This document shows, one piece after another, positions 51,049 through 56,445 of a DNA stretch of 56,445 nt. Below the pieces are notes generated by a model. The model was not told where the DNA came from. It ran no database searches and saw nothing but the letters and a program-made list of their open reading frames with translations. This DNA comes from an uncultured Bacteroidales bacterium (GTDB taxonomy: Bacteria; Bacteroidota; Bacteroidia; Bacteroidales; Bacteroidaceae), in NCBI GenBank assembly GCA_902788865.1, contig CADALZ010000013.1:1-56445 (forward strand), read 5' to 3'. Within the stretch, counting starts at the first letter, position 1. The number at the start of each line of letters is the position of its first letter. The position numbers were made by a program, and so were the translations under genes.

Positions 51049-51739
51049 GTAATAAGTTCATGAGGTGAACAGCGACAAGGGCAGCTGTCTCTGTGCGCAA
51101 GCGAGAGGCTCCCAGACTGATGGGCTGGAAACCGTTCTCTATGGCCAATGCCACTTCTTCCTCACTGAAATCGCCTTCGGGGCCGATGAGCACCAAGGCA
51201 TCTTCTTCTGGATGCAGTATGTCTTTCAGGAGGGGCTTATCACCAGGATAGCAGTGGGCAATGCACTTCAGACCACTGAACGGCTGGCGGATGAACTTGT
51301 CGAAGTCGGTCAGCTCATGAAGCTGGGGCATGCGAGCCTTGAGACTCTGCTTCACGGCACTGACCACGATTTTCTCTATACGCTCCAGTTTGATGACGCG
51401 CCGTTCAGAATAGCGGCAGTTCAGGAAAGTCAGCTCGTCGAAGCCTATCTCTGTGGCTTTCTCGGCCAGCCACTCCATGCGATCCATATTCTTGGTGGGA
51501 GCCAGTGCCAGATGCAGATGGCCTTTCCAAAGGGCAGGTTGGGGCAGCGTCTCCAGCACATTCACCAGGCAGTGCTTATTATCGGCTACGGCTATCTCTG
51601 CGCGATAGAAACAGCCCATACCATCTGTCAGCGTCAGCTCATCGCCCACTTTCAGGCGCAGCACACGCAGGGCATGTGCAGCCTCCTCGGGAGGCAGTTC
51701 GTTGGAGTGTGCTATGTCAGGCGTATAGAATAGATGCAT
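51044..51739 (-). CDS. rsmE: 16S rRNA (uracil-1498-N3)-methyltransferase
   Basis: The 231-residue SPOUT-fold enzyme methylates U1498 of 16S rRNA using SAM. N-terminal PUA-like domain (HALRVLRLKVGDELTLTDG), then LALAPTKNMDRMEWLAEKATE, typical VVSAVKQSLKARMPQL, and the knot motif LVLIGPEGDFSEEEV with C-terminal SLGASRLRTETAALVAVHLM. The start overlaps the stop of the DUF151 gene by one base (51739), so the two are coupled. Confidence 0.96.
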   Translation of the reverse strand: MHLFYTPDIAHSNELPPEEAAHALRVLRLKVGDELTLTDGMGCFYRAEIAVADNKHCLVNVLETLPQPALWKGHLHLALAPTKNMDRMEWLAEKATEIGFDELTFLNCRYSERRVIKLERIEKIVVSAVKQSLKARMPQLHELTDFDKFIRQPFSGLKCIAHCYPGDKPLLKDILHPEEDALVLIGPEGDFSEEEVALAIENGFQPISLGASRLRTETAALVAVHLMNLLH

Positions 51740-52338
51740 CAGTGGCCTCCTTTCAGTTTGTTGATGATGTCGCGCAGCTTAGCAGCCAGTTCATACTCCT
51801 CATCATCGATGGCTTTCTGCATATCGTCTTCCAAGCGGCGCAGTTGGTTGTATTCCTTCTCGTGCTCATCTCCCCCTTCCATCTTCGGCGCATCGTGGCC
51901 TATGAAGGTGGTATCGGTAGCGTCAGAGTGGCGCAAGCGCTCATTCTCTATAATGTCCTCATAGGTGAAGATAGGCGTATGCATGCGTATGGCCAGAGCC
52001 ACCGCATCGCTGGTGCGCGCCTCCACACGGAGGATGTTGGCTCCCTGCTTGAAGTAGAGGTGCGTATAGTAGATGCCCTTGTCCACGCGATAGATCACCA
52101 CACGCTCCATGCTGATGGCAAACGCCTCCATCACATTGCCGAAGAGGTCGTGCGTCAGTGGGCGGGGAGCGGTGATACCCTTCCACTCCATGATGATGGC
52201 GCGTGCCTCATACTCGCCGATGATGATGGACACCATGCGGTCGCCCTCTTTCTCCTTGAGGATGAGCACATACGCGTGTTCGAACTCCGGACTGGCGTAG
52301 ATGTTGTCTAAGTGCAATTCTACCTTATGACGGTTCAT
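51739..52338 (-). CDS. Bifunctional nuclease family protein (DUF151) with C-terminal UVR motif
   Basis: The 199-residue cytosolic protein has an N-terminal DUF151/BFN domain (about 1-135: VSIIIGEYEARAII, RPLTHDLFGNVMEAF, ARTSDAVALAIRMHTPIF) and a C-terminal UVR-like helix pair (about 160-195: LEDDMQKAIDDEEYELAAKL, RDIINKL). Nuclease activity was reported for a plant relative; the role in bacteria is open. It overlaps the upstream MFS gene by four bases (ATGA) and rsmE by one, a tightly coupled trio. Confidence 0.9.
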   Translation of the reverse strand: MNRHKVELHLDNIYASPEFEHAYVLILKEKEGDRMVSIIIGEYEARAIIMEWKGITAPRPLTHDLFGNVMEAFAISMERVVIYRVDKGIYYTHLYFKQGANILRVEARTSDAVALAIRMHTPIFTYEDIIENERLRHSDATDTTFIGHDAPKMEGGDEHEKEYNQLRRLEDDMQKAIDDEEYELAAKLRDIINKLKGGH

Positions 52339-53603
52339 TCGCTTTTCTGTTGTGGGAGGTGTTTATACTTGAATATCAGGGCGAAAGCGATGCTCAGCAC
52401 TAAGGCATATCCAGCAAAGATATACCATACGGCGCTCCAGTCGCCCACCATAAAGCCGTTCACATTCTCTATGTAGTGGTTCACCACCGCCTGTGCGCCT
52501 ATGGTGCCAAGGGTAGCACCTACGCCGTTGGTCATCAGCATGAAGAGGCCTTGTGCACTGCTTCGCATGCTCTTATCGGTGGTCTGATTCACGAACAGCG
52601 AACCACTGATGTTGAAGAAGTCGAATGCCACACCATAGATGATCATAGAGAGGATGAACATCCAGACACCGCCTCCAGGATTGCCAGCGCCGAACAAGCC
52701 GAAGCGCAGCACCCATGCCAGCATAGCGAAGAGCATCACCTGCTTGATGCCGAAGCGCTTCATGAAGAATGGGATCAGCAAGATGCAGAGCGTCTCAGAG
52801 CACTGCGAGAGTGAAATCAGAGCGTTGGCATGCTGAGCGCCGAAGGTGTTGGCATACTCCTCGATGGTGGCGAAGCTAGAGATGAACGGATTGGCGTAGC
52901 TGTTGCTCAGCTGCAGGGCTACACCCAGCAGCAGACTGAATATCAAGAAGGTAGCCATGGTGCGGTCTTTGAACAGGCTGAACGCACGAAGGCCCAAGGC
53001 ATCGGCCAACGACTTCTTCTCCGAATGCTTATTGATAGGACACTCAGGCAGGGTCATGGCATAGAAGCCCAAGATGATGCCCAGAATACCTGAGACGATG
53101 AACTGCATGGAAGTGGTCTGGAACCCCAGCGCATCGACCAGAAGCATGGTGCAGATGAAACCCACCGTGCCCAGTGTGCGGATGGGAGGGAAGGCAGAGA
53201 TGGTATCGTAGCCAGCCTTCTCCAGCGCATTGTAGGCCACTGAGTAGGAGAGCGACAATGACGGCATGTAGAACCCTATGCCTACGGCAAAGAGGGTAAT
53301 CAAAATGCCGAAGTCGGCCTCATTGCCCGTGGTCAGACCATAGTAGCCCAACGTGAGCAGGAAGGTGCTGGAGATGAGGTGGCAGATGCCCATCATCTTC
53401 TGAGCTGGAATCCAGCGGTCGGCCACGATGCCTATCAGGGCAGGCATGAAGATGCTGGTGATGCCCTGCATGGCGTAGAACACTCCGATGTTGGCACCCT
53501 GTCCGGCATTGGCCAGATAGCTGCCCATAGATGTCAGATAAGCTCCCCACACGGCAAACTGCAGGAAGTTCATAATGATCAATCTTAACTTGATGTGTTT
53601 CAT
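52335..53603 (-). CDS. Nucleoside:H+ symporter, MFS superfamily (NupG-like)
   Basis: The 422-residue protein has twelve predicted helices. The N-terminus LRLIIMNFLQFAVWGAYLTS is the hallmark of the NupG/XapB nucleoside transporter family, and ADRWIPAQKMMGICHL fits the MFS loop 2-3 motif. It imports nucleosides with protons. First gene of the coupled trio with the DUF151 gene and rsmE. Its start is preceded by TTTTAAT-type heptads (53605-53640). Confidence 0.9.
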   Translation of the reverse strand: MKHIKLRLIIMNFLQFAVWGAYLTSMGSYLANAGQGANIGVFYAMQGITSIFMPALIGIVADRWIPAQKMMGICHLISSTFLLTLGYYGLTTGNEADFGILITLFAVGIGFYMPSLSLSYSVAYNALEKAGYDTISAFPPIRTLGTVGFICTMLLVDALGFQTTSMQFIVSGILGIILGFYAMTLPECPINKHSEKKSLADALGLRAFSLFKDRTMATFLIFSLLLGVALQLSNSYANPFISSFATIEEYANTFGAQHANALISLSQCSETLCILLIPFFMKRFGIKQVMLFAMLAWVLRFGLFGAGNPGGGVWMFILSMIIYGVAFDFFNISGSLFVNQTTDKSMRSSAQGLFMLMTNGVGATLGTIGAQAVVNHYIENVNGFMVGDWSAVWYIFAGYALVLSIAFALIFKYKHLPQQKSE

Positions 53604-53604
53604 A

Positions 53605-53640
53605 TATATTTTTTAATATTTTAATCTTTTAATTTTTTTA
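53605..53640. repeat. Tandem short repeats (TTTTAAT type)
   Basis: TTTTTTAAT-ATTTTAAT-CTTTTAAT-TTTTTTAAT units of 7-9 bp fill the gap between the DUF5715 stop and the MFS gene start. The reverse unit ATTAAAA carries TAA. Confidence 0.65.
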
Positions 53641-53654
53641 ATCTAGAAAAAGTC

Positions 53655-54326
53655 TCAACTCTTTCTCGTTGTGATGTGGAAGCAACCTTGATTTCGTTCA
53701 TGCTTCACATAGCACTCCCCACTTTTCTTCAGGTCGCGCAGCACCTCACTGAGTACCATCTTCAGCGTATCGGCCGACACCGCCTCTGTGGGATGTCCAT
53801 TCACCTTATCTGTCTTCAAGAAGCGTTTCCAAGAAATATCGAAGGTGGTGCCATGCATGTGGGTACTATTTTCAGAAGCGTTGCCGTTGGTTCTGCGCAA
53901 GCGTTTCACATCGTGCTGCGTGCGGAGTACGGAAGTCACGATGATGCGGTTGGGATTCAGCCCCTTCGCTTCCAGAGAGTCGTTGAAATTGCTCCCTATG
54001 GTATCCAGCAGCTTAGCAGCGCCAGGGATAAGGAAAGGAATGCTGTGAGTCAGTGAGTCGATGACGTAGTTCTCGCAGTCGGCTATCTCCTTGAGTTGCT
54101 TCTTCATCTTCTCAGCCGCCTCGCGGTCGGCTATGATAGGGATACCGATGGCCTGCGCCACCTTGAGCTGCGTATCGTTCAAGTCATTGAACTCGCGGTT
54201 ATAACTGATGACACCTTTTATATTATGCGGGTCGTTCATCTTCATCGACTTTTCACCACAACTGCCCAGTGCCAGGAGCAGGAAGCAGAGCGGTATCAGC
54301 TTTAAGGCTGCCAGAGTATCTTTCAT
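53655..54326 (-). CDS. DUF5715 (peptidase M15-like) lipoprotein
   Basis: The 223-residue lipoprotein has leader ending LLALGSC (lipid Cys about residue 23). Residues about 130-200 resemble the M15/VanY-type zinc peptidase fold: ILTSVLRT-like phrase IVTSVLRTQHDVKRLRR, then NSTHMHGTTFDIS with the HxxxxxxD spacing of the zinc ligands, and a later His in CFHITTRKS. It may trim peptidoglycan peptides; the family is uncharacterised. A frame open to 54446 includes a Cys-rich stretch through the divergent promoter region, so the ATG at 54326 was chosen. Confidence 0.8.
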   Translation of the reverse strand: MKDTLAALKLIPLCFLLLALGSCGEKSMKMNDPHNIKGVISYNREFNDLNDTQLKVAQAIGIPIIADREAAEKMKKQLKEIADCENYVIDSLTHSIPFLIPGAAKLLDTIGSNFNDSLEAKGLNPNRIIVTSVLRTQHDVKRLRRTNGNASENSTHMHGTTFDISWKRFLKTDKVNGHPTEAVSADTLKMVLSEVLRDLKKSGECYVKHERNQGCFHITTRKS

Positions 54327-54357
54327 TTCACGAAGTGGGTTTTTACAATTATGCTTG

Positions 54358-54365
54358 CAAAGATA
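54358..54365 (-). promoter_or_regulatory. -7 element for the DUF5715 gene
   Basis: TAtcTTTG followed by CAAGC on the minus strand, 31 nt before the ATG at 54326. Confidence 0.6.
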
Positions 54366-54397
54366 AATAAAATGCATGCAGTAGCAAAATTTTTTGT

Positions 54398-54405
54398 TAC
54401 TTTTG
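54398..54405 (+). promoter_or_regulatory. -7 element for truA
   Basis: TActTTTG followed by CAGC, 21 nt before the truA ATG, back to back with the DUF5715 promoter. Confidence 0.6.
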
Positions 54406-54426
54406 CAGCAGGATAATGTGAGGAAA

Positions 54427-55176
54427 ATGGCACATAGGTATTTCATATATTTAAGCTATGACGGTGCGGCCTATCACGGATGGCAGGTGCAGCCCAATGG
54501 GATGAGCGTGCAGGAGCGGCTCACGCAGTCTATTTCACTGCTGCTGCGCCAGGAGGTGAAGCTCACAGGGGCTGGACGCACGGATGCAGGGGTGAATGCC
54601 CGACTGATGGTGGCGCACTTCGATGTGGAGGCTGCCATCGATGGCCCTTGGCTGGTGGATAAGCTCAACCGCCTGCTTCCTCAAGACATAGCGGTGCAGC
54701 AGATACGAGAGGTGAAGCCAGACGCTCATGCCCGCTTCGATGCGCTCTGGAGAGAGTATCAGTATTTCGTGGTGACGCGAAAGGATCCTTTCTTGCGGGC
54801 GTATGCATTGCGGCTCTACAAGGAACCCAACTGGGAACTGATGAACCAAGCTGCAGGGATGCTGCTGGAGTACACCGACTTTACCAGCTTTAGTAAGCTG
54901 CATACCGATGTGAAGACGAACAACTGCCGTGTGATGGAAGCGCGCTGGACGCAGATTTCGGAGGGCTACTGGGTGTTTACCATCCGTGCCGATCGCTTCT
55001 TGCGCAATATGGTGCGCGCCATAGTGGGTACGCTGCTGCAAGTGGGGCAAGGACAGCTTACCTTAGAAGGTTTCCGCAGGGTGATAGAGCAGAAAGACCG
55101 CTGCTCTGCGGGTGATTCTGTAGAGGGCAAAGCGCTTTTCCTTACTGATATAGGATATGGTATGATTGAAAATTGA
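54427..55176 (+). CDS. truA: tRNA pseudouridine(38-40) synthase
   Basis: The 249-residue enzyme isomerises U38-U40 in the tRNA anticodon arm. N-terminal [18 protein letters not shown], catalytic Asp in [12 protein letters not shown] (about residue 55), [14 protein letters not shown] and C-terminal [19 protein letters not shown] are all family marks. The frame extends up to 54394, but that overlaps the promoter, so the ATG giving MAHRYFIYL was chosen. The last codons (MIEN, stop) lie in a heptad-repeat element. Confidence 0.96.
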   Translation: MAHRYFIYLSYDGAAYHGWQVQPNGMSVQERLTQSISLLLRQEVKLTGAGRTDAGVNARLMVAHFDVEAAIDGPWLVDKLNRLLPQDIAVQQIREVKPDAHARFDALWREYQYFVVTRKDPFLRAYALRLYKEPNWELMNQAAGMLLEYTDFTSFSKLHTDVKTNNCRVMEARWTQISEGYWVFTIRADRFLRNMVRAIVGTLLQVGQGQLTLEGFRRVIEQKDRCSAGDSVEGKALFLTDIGYGMIEN

Positions 55177-55260
55177 GAATTGAGAATTGAGAATTGAGGA
55201 TTAAGCTGCGCTATGTTAAGCTATCTGAATGGTAATTCTCAATCCTCAATTCTCAATTAT
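55165..55260. repeat. Heptad-armed hairpin element, locus 3
   Basis: Left arm of four to five ATTGAGA-type units, core AAGCTGCGCTATGTTAAG with CTATCTGAATGGT, right arm of three inverted units. It holds the stop codons of both convergent neighbours: truA (55174-55176) and the lipoprotein gene (55253-55255). Confidence 0.8.
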
Positions 55261-56077
55261 TATCAAACTCTGCCATCTTACGTTCCACGAACTCTATCTT
55301 GCGATGATTTTCCTCTTGGTTTTCCTTCAGTTGGCGCACCAAGCTGAGGCGGCTGGCGAGCTCCAGCACCTCCTGAATGGCTTTGCGGTCGGCAGGAGTG
55401 AGGGCCACCTTCTGCGTGCGATCTCCGATAAATTCCATGGTCAGATTCTGGCTGGCATGCTGGGCAACGAACTCAGCCACGCCACCGTCTTCCTCCTGCC
55501 CATAGTCGGCCTTCTCTATCGTCAGGCCTAAATTCGTGGTCTCGTAGCTGTCGGGTGAAGCAGGCGTCTGTACATAGGTGCCATCAGGGGCAGTCACCTT
55601 CACAGCCGTGTGGTGTATGGGGCGAGCGCTCACGTAGATGCTCGTCAGGCTCATCTGTCCGTTTTCTTCCACCTGAGCGCGCAGATAGCTGCGAGAGGTG
55701 TTCTTCTCTATCACCTGTGTAGGCCACAGATAGCGCCCCGTTTGCTGATAGGCCGTATCGCGCTCGTAGGTATATTCGGGCAGCATCTTGTCCAGCTCTG
55801 CCTGTTTCTCAGTGAGCACGGAGTCTATGAAGGTCACATCGCGCTGCAGCTGACTATGCGTCACGTCATAGCCCAGTCGGTTGGCTGCATGGCGCACCTC
55901 ATAAGCCTTAGGGTAGAGCACCCCGATACTGTCTATGAGTTGTATGGCTTCTTCCAGCTTATGGTTGGCATAGAGTTCTTGGGCACGGTCCAGCAAGGCC
56001 TGTGCTTCACGTTTGCTCTGGTCGCAGGCACTGAGCATCAAGAGCGCCATGAGCAGTGGGAGAATCGTCTTTTTCAT
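55253..56077 (-). CDS. Lipoprotein of unknown function
   Basis: The product has about 274 residues, with leader MKKTILPLLMALLMLSAC. After the lipid Cys comes a TPR-like helical pair (AQALLDRAQELYANHKLEEA, IQLIDSIGVLYPKAYEVRHA), then a coiled-coil stretch, a beta-rich middle (RSYLRAQVEENGQMSLTSIY) and a helical C-terminus (ASRLSLVRQLKENQEENHRK). I do not recognise a named family beyond resemblance to Bacteroidales hypothetical lipoproteins. ATGs at 56083 and 56086 are also possible. A -7 element lies at 56113-56120. Confidence 0.7.
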   Translation of the reverse strand: MKKTILPLLMALLMLSACDQSKREAQALLDRAQELYANHKLEEAIQLIDSIGVLYPKAYEVRHAANRLGYDVTHSQLQRDVTFIDSVLTEKQAELDKMLPEYTYERDTAYQQTGRYLWPTQVIEKNTSRSYLRAQVEENGQMSLTSIYVSARPIHHTAVKVTAPDGTYVQTPASPDSYETTNLGLTIEKADYGQEEDGGVAEFVAQHASQNLTMEFIGDRTQKVALTPADRKAIQEVLELASRLSLVRQLKENQEENHRKIEFVERKMAEFDNN

Positions 56078-56107
56078 TGTCATCATCCTATGTATATCAG
56101 TGAAACT

Positions 56108-56140
56108 TTTGGCAAATGTAGGAATTTTTTCGTACTTTTG
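56108..56140 (+). promoter_or_regulatory. Promoter of cca
   Basis: TTTG (56108-56111), 21 bp, TActTTTG (56133-56140): a full match to the Bacteroides consensus. The cca ATG follows 22 nt later. Confidence 0.75.
56113..56120 (-). promoter_or_regulatory. -7 element for the lipoprotein gene
   Basis: TAcaTTTG followed by CC on the minus strand, about 30 nt before the start; lies inside the spacer of the divergent cca promoter. Confidence 0.55.
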
Positions 56141-56162
56141 CGCTCACTTTACAGAAATAGTT

Positions 56163-56445
56163 ATGATAGAGCTGACGGAGAAAGAACTGAAAGAGCGTTT
56201 TCAAGGGAAGATGTTCCAGCGGATAGGTGAGACAGCCGATGAGCTGGGCTTGGAATGCTATGTGGTGGGGGGCTATGTGCGCGACCTCTACTTGCAGCGA
56301 CCATCGGCCGATGTAGATGTGGTGGTGGTGGGTAGTGGCATCGCTATGGCCGAGGCCCTGGCTGCTAAGCTGGGGCGTGGAGCACATCTCTCCGTCTTTC
56401 GTAACTTTGGCACCGCACAGCTGAAGTACCGCGGACAGGAGATTG
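56163..56445 (+). CDS. cca: CCA-adding tRNA nucleotidyltransferase / poly(A) polymerase family, 5' part only
   Basis: 94 residues are visible before the window ends. The nucleotidyltransferase head has the motif YVVGGYVRDLYL (about residues 34-45) and the metal-binding pair SADVDVVVV (DxD). LGRGAHLSVFRNFGTAQLKY continues the family pattern. The enzyme adds or repairs the 3' CCA end of tRNAs. In Bacteroidales this type usually carries an HD domain further on, which cannot be seen here. Confidence 0.9.
   Translation, partial: MIELTEKELKERFQGKMFQRIGETADELGLECYVVGGYVRDLYLQRPSADVDVVVVGSGIAMAEALAAKLGRGAHLSVFRNFGTAQLKYRGQEI

Overview
The window looks like a chromosomal segment of a gut-type member of the Bacteroidales, most likely in the Prevotella/Segatella–Bacteroides range. 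The signs are promoters of the Bacteroides type (TAnnTTTG at -7, sometimes TTTG about 21 bp further up), almost no Shine-Dalgarno sequences, an Oar-like TonB receptor, a six-gene NQR sodium pump, BF3164-like six-bladed propeller lipoproteins, NVEAL peptides, and DUF5686, DUF3244, DUF1573, DUF2807 and DUF5715 proteins. The genus is inferred, not shown. No rRNA, tRNA, CRISPR or intact insertion sequence was seen.

Region 1 (1-20,130) is core genome: the 3' part of ettA, an Oar-like outer-membrane receptor, a block on the minus strand (DUF5686 outer-membrane protein, rarA, 2-hydroxyacid dehydrogenase; then wecB), a carboxyltransferase of the oxaloacetate decarboxylase/pyruvate carboxylase-B type whose C-terminal carrier domain has no biotinylation lysine, an exported bleomycin-hydrolase-like peptidase, and nqrABCDEF bounded by a clear promoter and terminator.

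Region 2 (20,131-35,250) is the accessory part and the most interesting. After a 480-bp repeat-rich gap comes a lipoprotein-TPR-membrane-HTH regulator, then small exported proteins (DUF3244, DUF1573) and a tandem array of cassettes: NVEAL peptide, six-bladed propeller lipoprotein, signal peptidase I. Four intact NVEAL precursors, one relic, six propellers, one intact and one truncated signal peptidase, an isolated TonB-plug-like protein and a TlpA-like thioredoxin lipoprotein are present. The peptides share a leader ending in (I/V)EALA and have unrelated Cys-rich tails, while their upstream regions are nearly identical and carry a promoter with a built-in palindrome. This reads like a diversifying secreted peptide system with dedicated processing, surface partner proteins and a transmembrane regulator; the function is inferred.

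Region 3 (35,254-44,149) is an RND efflux operon: adaptor, RND pump 1, TolC-like channel, RND pump 2. Its leader is homologous to that of the TlpA-like gene in region 2. Region 4 (44,150-47,200) is an 810-bp noncoding tract made of palindromic short-word arrays, then a DUF2807 protein, an ECF sigma factor, a putative anti-sigma protein and a small exported protein. Region 5 (47,300-56,445) holds a membrane protein/winged-helix pair, a MITE-like repeat, a secreted esterase, a bile-acid-symporter family transporter, rsmE, a DUF151 nuclease-family protein, a nucleoside MFS transporter, a DUF5715 lipoprotein, truA, an unknown lipoprotein and the start of cca.

Several families of noncoding repeats run through the window: elements built of 7-bp units that put a stop codon in every reading frame and supply the stop codons of five genes, helically phased palindromic word arrays, a dispersed 44-bp element, and the MITE-like element.
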